Assembly (NCBI GenBank): GCA_041648755.1
Contig: JBAZOJ010000178.1
Location: 1 to 7,695, forward strand
Source: JBAZOJ01 sp041648755
GTDB lineage: Bacteria; Planctomycetota; B143-G9
Length of the DNA stretch: 7,695 nt
Reading direction: 5' to 3'
Part shown: piece after piece, positions 1 through 5,527 of the stretch
How the letters are laid out: each line of letters starts with the position of its first letter
How positions within the stretch are numbered: the first letter of the stretch is position 1
Made by a program: the position numbers and the translations under genes
Notes under the pieces: generated by a model
The model's input: the letters and a program-made list of their open reading frames with translations, nothing else
Database searches by the model: none
What the model was told of the DNA's origin: nothing

Positions 1-1009
1 GGTCTGAGGAAGCGCCTGTGAACGCGCCCTTTCGATAGCCGAAGAGTTCGGCATTCAGCAGGGAATCCGGCATTGCCCCGCAGTTGATAGGCAGGAACGG
101 TCCGGCAGCTCGTCCCGAGTACGCGTGAATGGCTCGGGCCGCAAGTTCCTTGCCGGTTCCGGATTCCCCCGATATCAACACGGGGATGTCTGAGCCTTCG
201 ATGCTCCGAAGCAGGTCCACGCAAACTCGATGAGCACGGGACAGCCCGATCATCCCGCCGTAGTTTTCAGGGGGTCGGAACGCGCTCGATTGCCTTTCGA
301 ACGCCTCTTTGGTCCGGGACAGCTCTTCCTCCCGGTCCTTCAATTGCCTGTTAAGCTCGGCGTTGAGTTCTTCGATCCTCCGACGCGCTTTCTCTTTCTC
401 GTCCAGTAGAAGAGCGCGGCTGATCGCTGCCACGGCGAGGTCTCCGAATGCCCCGATTGTCCGAATTTCGGCCGGTCCGAATTTGGTGTCTTTGCGTGAG
501 TGCAGGTAGATGGCGCCGATAACCTCGTCAGCTCTGAGGAGCGGAAAGCAGGCAGCCGAGCTGAGCCCCAAGGCAAATGCGCTATTTCGGTTGTGCAACG
601 AGTCATCATCGCCGTCGAAAACCAACTTGCGTCCTTTTTCAAGGACGGTCGCCAGAATGCTGCGCGAGAAGCCGTCGGAATCCATCTCCCATGATGCCCC
701 GGTGTCCGTCAGGGTGATGGTTGTGTCCAGCACGCCGGGGATGAGAACGTAAAGGAATCCTCTCTCGGCACGACTGACAATCAGCGATTTCCCAAGCAGG
801 TAGCGCAGAAGGAGGGGTAGATCAAGCATGTCGTTCAGACGCTTGGCGCTGTCAAGGACTGCGTAGAGAAGGGATATCTCCCTTTCCAGTTCCCCGTCCT
901 GCGAGCGCTTCCGTTCAAAGTTCTCGACAAGCTTGCGGACTTCTTCGGCTGGAAGAGGGACATTATCCTCGCGTGGGTCGGTCTCGCCTGGCTTCACGGG
1001 CGACGTCAT
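1..1009 (-). CDS. GAF-domain sigma-54-dependent transcriptional activator (bacterial enhancer-binding protein), C-terminus beyond the window
   Basis: I translated this reading frame by hand from the reverse strand; it is open from an ATG at 1009 to the window edge, giving 336 codons. The order of parts is a short acidic N-terminus, a GAF-like sensor at about residues 45-200, a charged coiled-coil linker at about 203-243 (EKEKARRRIEEL), and then the start of the AAA+ sigma-54 interaction domain from about 250. The Walker A motif GESGTGKE is at 281-288. The sigma-54-contacting loop is intact as GAFTGA at 328-333 within ELFGYRKGAFTGA. Members of this family hydrolyse ATP to remodel RNA polymerase carrying sigma-54 at -24/-12 promoters. 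The GAF domain replaces a receiver domain, so a small ligand or protein signal is more likely than phosphorylation, but the ligand is unknown. Walker B, the arginine finger and the DNA-binding HTH lie outside the window. The start codon overlaps the upstream reductase stop as ATGA, and that gene's last codons provide a purine-rich ribosome site (GGGAGTAAGG). The domain assignment is firm; the regulon is unknown. Confidence 0.93.
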   Translation of the reverse strand, partial: MTSPVKPGETDPREDNVPLPAEEVRKLVENFERKRSQDGELEREISLLYAVLDSAKRLNDMLDLPLLLRYLLGKSLIVSRAERGFLYVLIPGVLDTTITLTDTGASWEMDSDGFSRSILATVLEKGRKLVFDGDDDSLHNRNSAFALGLSSAACFPLLRADEVIGAIYLHSRKDTKFGPAEIRTIGAFGDLAVAAISRALLLDEKEKARRRIEELNAELNRQLKDREEELSRTKEAFERQSSAFRPPENYGGMIGLSRAHRVCVDLLRSIEGSDIPVLISGESGTGKELAARAIHAYSGRAAGPFLPINCGAMPDSLLNAELFGYRKGAFTGASSD

Positions 1010-1920
1010 ACCTTACTCCCGGTATTCTCCCGTTTTGTCACTTTTGTGTGCAACTCCCTGCAGTGGCTGTTGAATATCCCGATTTTCTCAAGTCTGCAAG
1101 CGATTTCGCCGCAGGTCGAGGAGATTTCCGTCTGTCGCCCGGCCCGCAGATCCTGCAACATTGAGCATATGTTCAGTGCGGTATCGGACGCCACTTTTCT
1201 GGCGGCTTCGATCAGCTCTTCCGGTGTGACAGTAACGCCTGCCGTCGAGGCGGCTTTGGAGACTTCGCGGGCCATCTCGCGCCAAATCTGTGGCATATCG
1301 CGCATTTGGAGCAGTTCGCCGTTGTGGACTTCCCTCAGTGCCGCCAAGGGATTTATGAGTGTGCTGACACCAGCCTTCAACCAGAGCATTCGAGGGACTT
1401 CACGGCTAATGGAGGTGTTGAGGCCGCCAGCAACGAGAATGGACTTCAGAAGGCTGTCTTCCACAGGAAGGCTTCCGCATCGGAACCGGCCTGTAACGAG
1501 GGATCCCATGCCTTTGAGTCTGACGACGCCATTCGCTTCGCGCATCACTCCGTACGTGAGTGCTCCTGCCCAGATGTCTGCGGCGGGCATGGCGGTCACC
1601 ATTTTTTCGCAATTCCCCAGACCGTTCTGCAAGGTTATCGCACAACCCTCAAAAGCTCGGAGTTCCGGGGAAGAAAGGAAGCTGTCGAGTGCCCATGTCT
1701 TCATGCATACGAAGAGGATTTCGGTGTCAGCCGGAACTCGAATAAGCACTGGCAGTCTGAAGGCGATGGCGCCGGTGCCGTCATCGAAACGAAAACCTTC
1801 CCGTCTGGCTTGTTCGGCCGACAACCGGTCCTTGTGGATTGCCACGACTTCGTTGTTGGGCGCCAGATTGAAAGCGATGAATTGCCCCACCGCTCCGGGA
1901 CCGGCAATTGCTATTCTCAT
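1006..1920 (-). CDS. 2-dehydropantoate 2-reductase (ApbA/PanE) family NADP-dependent oxidoreductase
   Basis: This 304-residue protein matches the family's usual length of about 300. It starts with a Rossmann nucleotide-binding turn, GPGAVG at 7-12 (GAGAIG is more typical). It continues with the family landmarks FVCMKTW at 70-76, QNGLGN at 98-103, LWLKAG at 179-184, INPLAAL at 189-195, HNGEL at 199-203 and SMLQDLRAGRQTE at 253-265. KPR enzymes reduce ketopantoate to pantoate with NADPH in pantothenate and CoA synthesis, but many paralogs act on other 2-keto acids. Against E. coli PanE, I align catalytic K176 with K182, N184 with N190, S244 with S253 and E256 with E265. N180, however, becomes S186, and the downstream INGA-like segment reads STCGE. 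This makes true pantoate synthesis uncertain, so I give no gene symbol. The start ATG is preceded by AAGAGGCGAG and lies 23 bp after the HEAT-protein stop. The stop overlaps the sigma-54 activator start as ATGA, indicating translational coupling. Confidence 0.9.
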   Translation of the reverse strand: MRIAIAGPGAVGQFIAFNLAPNNEVVAIHKDRLSAEQARREGFRFDDGTGAIAFRLPVLIRVPADTEILFVCMKTWALDSFLSSPELRAFEGCAITLQNGLGNCEKMVTAMPAADIWAGALTYGVMREANGVVRLKGMGSLVTGRFRCGSLPVEDSLLKSILVAGGLNTSISREVPRMLWLKAGVSTLINPLAALREVHNGELLQMRDMPQIWREMAREVSKAASTAGVTVTPEELIEAARKVASDTALNICSMLQDLRAGRQTEISSTCGEIACRLEKIGIFNSHCRELHTKVTKRENTGSKV

Positions 1921-1943
1921 CTCGCCTCTTCCGAGGATGCTGG

Positions 1944-3458
1944 CTACTTCATTACGTCCAGGGGCTGATACTTGTCAACGGAGTACTTCCACGTGTTGAT
2001 CGTGCTGCGCTGCTTCTCTACCCACTTCGCGATGGCTTCGATGCCCAGTTTCTCGATCTGCTGGAGGATTGCATCGCCTCGTGCTATCAGTTTCTTCGCC
2101 TTTTCGAACTTCTCGTTAGTCTTGGTGTTTCCAAGATCCAAATCACCGAGGTCCTTGATAATCTGGGTGAGTTCTTTGATCATCCCGGAAGTGGTAACGT
2201 ACGTGTCCCACCAGAGCATCCACAGATCGTAAGTCGGACTGACCGGATACAGGGGCATGGACTTGTCCGTCATATCACTCAGCGCCTCGTCGGCCGCAAT
2301 ACGCAGTTCTCGATCCTGCATCTTGTCAATTGCAAGCTTGATGTAGGTGAGGCGGGGGTTCGCCTTGTCGCCGGTGTTGAAACTCGGCACGAAGCCAATC
2401 CCATTTTCCCTGCGCATGACGATGTGTCCCATTGTCTTAAGCGCAGCACAGGCCACTTCCTTATCTTTCGAGTCGAGGAGAGGGAGAATGCTGTCGAGTG
2501 AGAGCGCCGATCCCACGTTGAAGAGAATTTCCAGGCCTTTCTTGATCGTGTCAGGATAGTCAGTGTTGATCGCGGCAAGTGCAACTCTCTCTTTTGCGGA
2601 GGCGGTGAGCTGAGAGACGATCACGAGGGCGGAATCGCGCTCAATGGCGTTTTCGGACTTGGTGGAGTTGACCAGTCTGAGAGTTATGAAACCTTCTCCC
2701 AGTTTCGAGCAATATTTCCTTGCAGCTTCGAGCAATGCAGGATTCGTTCCGTTGCCAAGTTCCGGATAGACAAAGTTCGAGTTCTCCTGGTCAGGGGAGA
2801 AAACGAGAGCGAGGCAAGCCGTCTTCGCTCCTTCAGAGTCTCCACTGGCTTGGAAGCGTTTTGCCAGCGCGACAAGGTTCTTGGCCGCAGGTGGATAGTG
2901 AATGATCGTGAGAGCTTCGGCGGCGGCCTTCGCGATTGTGTCGTCGCTGTTTCCGGTTGCCGCAGCCAAAGTCGGACCGGATTTTGCGTCGCCGATGTTT
3001 CCCAGAATCCTCGCGGCTACGGCACATGCTTCCGGATTGCGGCAGTAAGTAAGAGTCTTTTCGATGGATACTCGCGCCTCGGCACCGTACTTCGAGAGAG
3101 CCCACGCTACAATTGGCAGTTCCGGCTTTCTGGCATCCTCCAAGGCTTTAACAAGAGCTGCGAGCCCTTCTGAAGATGTGGGTATCTTGCCAAGAGCGGC
3201 TGCGGAACCTGCGCGTGCGCCACCGTCAATGTCGTTCACAAGATAATCGACGAGGTAGGGGGTCGCTCCGCCCTGCATCGAGACGAAACCGGCCACTCCG
3301 GCGTTGTTTAACTGGTCGTAGTTCTTCCCCTTCACTATCTCCATTCCCACCATTTTGGAGTGGTAGTATCTGGCGATGAGGGGATTATAGAAGACGATGA
3401 CCAGAACGAGCCCGGCCACAGCCAACACACCAGCGAGAATAAGCAGCAATTTTTTCAT
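1944..3458 (-). CDS. Membrane-anchored HEAT-like repeat protein, function unknown
   Basis: This 504-residue protein begins MKKLLLILAG and has one hydrophobic segment at about residues 4-24. There is no lipobox cysteine and no clear signal-peptidase site, so I read the segment as an uncleaved anchor with the rest of the protein in the periplasm. Most of the chain is paired amphipathic helices typical of HEAT or PBS-lyase-like repeats. Examples are GARAGSAAALGKI at 80-92, EACAVAARILGNIGDAKSGP at 143-162, DTIAKAAAEAL at 173-183, KEVACAALKTMGHI at 333-346 and ELRIAADEALSDMT at 384-397. A tryptophan-rich segment, YDLWMLWWDTY at 410-420, follows the last repeat. A charged helical tail (about 425-490) ends the protein. 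HEAT solenoids are usually protein-binding scaffolds; no enzyme motif is visible. The start is supported by a GAGGG site 4 nt upstream. It is the first gene of the minus-strand cluster, so it may work with the reductase and activator behind it, but this is inference. Confidence 0.85.
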   Translation of the reverse strand: MKKLLLILAGVLAVAGLVLVIVFYNPLIARYYHSKMVGMEIVKGKNYDQLNNAGVAGFVSMQGGATPYLVDYLVNDIDGGARAGSAAALGKIPTSSEGLAALVKALEDARKPELPIVAWALSKYGAEARVSIEKTLTYCRNPEACAVAARILGNIGDAKSGPTLAAATGNSDDTIAKAAAEALTIIHYPPAAKNLVALAKRFQASGDSEGAKTACLALVFSPDQENSNFVYPELGNGTNPALLEAARKYCSKLGEGFITLRLVNSTKSENAIERDSALVIVSQLTASAKERVALAAINTDYPDTIKKGLEILFNVGSALSLDSILPLLDSKDKEVACAALKTMGHIVMRRENGIGFVPSFNTGDKANPRLTYIKLAIDKMQDRELRIAADEALSDMTDKSMPLYPVSPTYDLWMLWWDTYVTTSGMIKELTQIIKDLGDLDLGNTKTNEKFEKAKKLIARGDAILQQIEKLGIEAIAKWVEKQRSTINTWKYSVDKYQPLDVMK

Positions 3459-3462
3459 GCGT

Positions 3463-3468
3463 CCCTCT
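3463..3468 (-). promoter_or_regulatory. Ribosome binding site of the HEAT-repeat gene
   Basis: On the reverse strand AGAGGG is followed by four bases (ACGC) and the ATG at 3458. It supports the hydrophobic MKKLLLIL start as the true N-terminus. Confidence 0.6.
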
Positions 3469-3486
3469 GCAGGGCAAGTCGCCCGA

Positions 3487-3513
3487 TTGTCATATCCGTC
3501 AAAACGCTACAAT
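3487..3513 (+). promoter_or_regulatory. Candidate sigma-70-type promoter for the carbonic anhydrase-obg cluster
   Basis: TTGTCA (3487-3492) and TACAAT (3508-3513) each match the -35 and -10 consensus at five of six positions. The spacing of 15 bp is shorter than the preferred 17, which lowers confidence. The position, about 50 bp ahead of the start codon at 3563 and in the only gap upstream of that gene, is suitable. No -24/-12 sigma-54 element was seen in this gap. Confidence 0.35.
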
Positions 3514-3520
3514 CCACATG

Positions 3521-3547
3521 ATTATATTCCTCTGTTCGCAACGGCAA
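3521..3547 (-). promoter_or_regulatory. Candidate sigma-70-type promoter for the HEAT-reductase-activator cluster
   Basis: On the reverse strand a perfect TATAAT lies at 3526-3521, with TTGCCG (four of six matches to TTGACA) at 3547-3542, separated by 15 bp. Transcription would begin near 3514, leaving a leader of about 55 nt before the ATG at 3458. The -10 is strong, but the -35 and the short spacing are weak. The -35 overlaps the ribosome site of the divergent gene, so this promoter and the plus-strand one share a very compact region. Confidence 0.4.
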
Positions 3548-3550
3548 GGA

Positions 3551-3555
3551 AGGAG
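3551..3555 (+). promoter_or_regulatory. Ribosome binding site that decides the carbonic anhydrase start
   Basis: AGGAG, within AAGGAAGGAG, sits 7 nt before the ATG at 3563, which is ideal spacing. A competing ATG at 3559 is only 3 nt away and in another frame. A further in-frame ATG at 3518 lacks such a site and would add 15 residues with no family similarity. The start at 3563 is therefore preferred. Confidence 0.7.
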
Positions 3556-3562
3556 CGCATGG

Positions 3563-4099
3563 ATGGGTCCGCTTTCGAAAATACTCCGCCACAAGGCCTC
3601 TCCCGCAGAGCCGGATACTTTTGCATACATCGCCCCGACTGCAGCGGTCCTCGGAGACGTTCATCTTGGCGAGGACGTCAGTATATGGTACAGTGCTGTG
3701 TTGCGGGGCGACGAAGCCCCGATAATCATTCGTGACGGAACCAATGTTCAGGACAACGCATCTTTGCACTGCGATCCGGGAGTACCGCTGGTCATCGGGT
3801 CATACGTTACCATTGGTCACGGTGCGATCCTTCATTGCGAGAGCATCGGTGACAAGTGTATTATCGGAATGGGCGCAGTGATTCTGGGAGGCGCTTCGAT
3901 CGGCGAGAGCTCCCTGGTTGGAGCCGGTTCCCTTGTGACGCCGAACAAGAAGTTCCCGCCGAGGTGTCTCATTCTCGGGTCGCCCGCGAAGGTAGTACGG
4001 GAGCTTACCGAAGCCGAAGTCGAGAAGCAGTTTGAGTCCGCGATGCACTACATTCAACTTGCCCGATCCGGGCAACGTTCACGCTCTTACGGGGAGTAA
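3563..4099 (+). CDS. Gamma-class carbonic anhydrase-like protein (left-handed beta-helix hexapeptide protein)
   Basis: From the ATG at 3563 the product is 178 residues, the usual size for the YrdA/PaaY/CamH group. Hexapeptide repeats forming a left-handed beta-helix run from about 22 to 145, for example APTAAVLGDVHLGEDVSIW and IGDKCIIGMGAVILGGASIG. The zinc-ligand triad of gamma-carbonic anhydrases is present at H69 (SLHCD), H86 and H91 (GHGAILH). The conserved R48 and D50 (LRGDE) and Q63-D64 (NVQDN) correspond to Cam R59, D61, Q75 and D76. There is no extra acidic loop of the Methanosarcina Cam type, so it belongs to the CamH-like branch, many of whose members show low or no hydration activity in vitro. 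The expected role is reversible CO2 hydration in the cytoplasm, but a CoA-thioesterase or other role as in PaaY cannot be excluded. A C-terminal helix (148-170) would pack across the trimer. Obg begins 2 bp downstream, so the pair is probably co-transcribed. Confidence 0.9.
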   Translation: MGPLSKILRHKASPAEPDTFAYIAPTAAVLGDVHLGEDVSIWYSAVLRGDEAPIIIRDGTNVQDNASLHCDPGVPLVIGSYVTIGHGAILHCESIGDKCIIGMGAVILGGASIGESSLVGAGSLVTPNKKFPPRCLILGSPAKVVRELTEAEVEKQFESAMHYIQLARSGQRSRSYGE

Positions 4100-4101
4100 G
4101 G

Positions 4102-5103
4102 ATGTTCCTTGACCATATCGAGATTGAGGTGATTTCCGGGGCAGGCGGCAACGGAAAAGTGTCGTTTCGACGCGAGAAGCATGTCCCCCGTGGCGGTCCC
4201 GATGGCGGGGACGGCGGGAAGGGCGGCGACGTGATCCTCAGGGCACGTCACGATATGGATACCCTTTTCCAGTACAGATTTCAAAAGACCTTTCGCGCCA
4301 AGAACGGTGAGAAGGGCGGCGGCGGCAACTGCACAGGTAAAAATGGCGAGGACTTGTATCTCGATGTTCCGTGCGGCACGATCGTAAAGGATACCGGCAG
4401 CGGAGAAATAATCGCTGACCTTACGAACGACGAGCAGGAAGTCGTTGTCGTAAGTGGAGGCAGGGGAGGAAAGGGCAATACGAGATTCGCCACGGCGACC
4501 AACCAGGTCCCCAGAAATTCCGATGACGGCGAGCCCGCGATTTCGAAGAAGATCTCGCTTGAGTTGAAACTGATTGCCGATGTAGGTATTATCGGACTGC
4601 CCAATGCGGGAAAATCAACGCTCATTTCCCGTATGTCGGCCGCGCGCCCGAAAATTGCGGATTATCCGTTTACGACGCTGACCCCCTGTCTCGGCGTGGT
4701 TAACATGGGGGACTACAAGACTTTCGTAATGGCCGACATCCCGGGTATTATCGAGGGTGCGCATCAGGGCACGGGGCTTGGACTGGAGTTCCTCAAGCAT
4801 ATTGAGCGCACCAAAGTCCTCCTTCATGTTGTGGAGGCCCTGCCTCTTGACGACAGCGATCCTCTGGACAATTACATCACGATCCGCAAGGAACTGTCGC
4901 TCTATTCCGCTGAGTTGGCGGGAAAGCCGGAGATCGTTGCGCTGAATAAGTGCGACCTCGAGGGATGGGAAGAAGTGCACAAGAGATTTGAGGCCAAGAC
5001 CGGCCAGAGAGTGTATCCAATCAGCGCGGCAACAGGGCTGGGCCTGCTTGACTTGGTTCGTGCGCTCTACGCGAAGGTGAAATCCACGAGATCGGAGTCG
5101 TAA
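4102..5103 (+). CDS. obg: Obg-family GTPase (ObgE/CgtA)
   Basis: This 333-residue protein has the full Obg architecture. The glycine-rich Obg fold covers about 1-157 and includes GAGGNGKVSFRREK (13-26) and GGPDGGDGGKGGDV (31-44). The G domain follows from about 158: P-loop GLPNAGKS at 165-172, switch I DYPFTTLTP at 187-195, G3 DIPGIIEGAHQG at 212-223, G4 NKCD at 282-285 and G5 SAATGLG at 308-314. It ends soon after the G domain and so lacks the C-terminal OCT extension seen in Gram-positive Obg, a common arrangement. Obg binds GTP and associates with the 50S ribosomal subunit, acting in late ribosome assembly and in the link between growth and stringent response; it is normally essential. The start has a GGGGAG ribosome site that overlaps the end of the preceding gene. 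Obg is often beside rplU and rpmA, which are not seen here; the preceding gene is the carbonic anhydrase-like protein. Confidence 0.97.
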   Translation: MFLDHIEIEVISGAGGNGKVSFRREKHVPRGGPDGGDGGKGGDVILRARHDMDTLFQYRFQKTFRAKNGEKGGGGNCTGKNGEDLYLDVPCGTIVKDTGSGEIIADLTNDEQEVVVVSGGRGGKGNTRFATATNQVPRNSDDGEPAISKKISLELKLIADVGIIGLPNAGKSTLISRMSAARPKIADYPFTTLTPCLGVVNMGDYKTFVMADIPGIIEGAHQGTGLGLEFLKHIERTKVLLHVVEALPLDDSDPLDNYITIRKELSLYSAELAGKPEIVALNKCDLEGWEEVHKRFEAKTGQRVYPISAATGLGLLDLVRALYAKVKSTRSES

Positions 5104-5143
5104 CAGATTGACGTAACGCCGAATGCGTGCGTGCGAAAAGAGC

Positions 5144-5171
5144 TTGACAAAATATCAGAATATGCTAATAT
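5144..5171 (+). promoter_or_regulatory. Strong sigma-70-type promoter with extended -10 for the arsR-RND operon
   Basis: A perfect -35 TTGACA lies at 5144-5149. TAATAT at 5166-5171 follows after 16 bp and is preceded by TGC at 5163-5165, forming a TGn extended -10. Transcription would start near 5178, leaving a leader of about 20 nt before the ATG at 5198. It is in the 94-bp gap after obg, so the efflux operon has its own promoter even if obg transcription reads through. Confidence 0.75.
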
Positions 5172-5175
5172 GTGA
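5155..5175 (+). promoter_or_regulatory. Possible ArsR operator overlapping the -10
   Basis: The AT-rich stretch TCAGAATATGCTAATATGTGA contains an imperfect dyad centred on 5165: TCAnA at the left pairs with TnTGA at the right, while the inner bases pair poorly. ArsR-family dimers typically bind AT-rich dyads over their own promoter, and this one covers the spacer and -10. The symmetry is weak, so this rests mainly on position. Confidence 0.35.
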
Positions 5176-5197
5176 ATGACCTCACAAGGAAGGGCCG

Positions 5198-5527
5198 ATG
5201 AACCCGAATTCTGGATGGACCGACAAGATGCTGGAAGAAGTTGCTGAAGCGTTCAAGGCGATGGGCAATCCGGTGCGGATCAAGATTTTGCGGCGCCTGT
5301 CACAGTCTCCGGCCACCGTGGGAGAACTTGTGCGAGACTTGGGACTGCCTCAATCACTGACCTCCCAGCACCTGAAGATCCTCTGGTCTTTGCATTTCCT
5401 CGGGAGAAAGCGGAATGGTGCACACATCACATATACCCTCTCAAGACCTGAGGTGCTGACCATATTCTCTTGTCTGGAGAAGTGCATGCTTCCCGGTCCT
5501 GTTTCCGGAAATGGAGAATCAAGATGA
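5198..5527 (+). CDS. ArsR/SmtB-family winged-helix repressor
   Basis: This is a 109-residue protein of typical ArsR length. The winged helix-turn-helix spans about 15-82: AFKAMGNPVRIKILRRL at 18-34 is the family's first core helix, TVGELVRDLGLPQSLTSQHL (40-59) contains the recognition helix, and RKRNGAHITYTLS (70-82) is the wing. These proteins are dimeric repressors released from DNA by a metal, a reactive sulfur species or another signal. The classical ELCVC-type arsenic box of the recognition region is absent (ELVRD here). The only cysteines are C92 and C96 in the last helix (SCLEKC), so the inducer cannot be named. Its own promoter lies upstream, and AAGGAAGGG gives a good ribosome site. 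The stop overlaps the adaptor start as ATGA, so it probably controls the RND pump and its own synthesis. The family assignment is firm; the ligand is unknown. Confidence 0.93.
   Translation: MNPNSGWTDKMLEEVAEAFKAMGNPVRIKILRRLSQSPATVGELVRDLGLPQSLTSQHLKILWSLHFLGRKRNGAHITYTLSRPEVLTIFSCLEKCMLPGPVSGNGESR

Noticed and set aside
340..642. Minus-strand open frame inside the sigma-54 activator
   Set aside because: It is in a different frame from the GAF/AAA+ coding sequence, which is continuous through the region with motif-level matches.
1046..1999. Long plus-strand open frame (317 codons) opposite the reductase gene
   Set aside because: It is antisense to a gene with clear KPR motifs, has no recognisable domain and an unlikely Ser/Arg/Pro-rich composition, and is explained by the codon bias of the real gene. 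The same applies to the plus-strand frames at 1306-1968 and 1908-2501.
3459..3562. Sigma-54 (-24/-12) promoter for the operon that encodes the activator
   Set aside because: I looked for GG-N10-GC with TGGCAC/TTGC context on both strands here and in 5104-5197 and found no convincing match.
4615..4980. Minus-strand open frame opposite the Obg G domain
   Set aside because: It is antisense to an essential, highly conserved gene and has no recognisable features.
5111..5140. Possible terminator after obg
   Set aside because: The best stem is ACGC/GCGT (4 bp, loop CGAAT) with no run of T after it, which is too weak for an intrinsic terminator.
5470..5523. Upstream ATG at 5470 as the start of the adaptor
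   Set aside because: It lies well inside arsR, adds 18 charged residues before the membrane anchor and lacks a good ribosome site; the ATG at 5524 fits the ATGA overlap.
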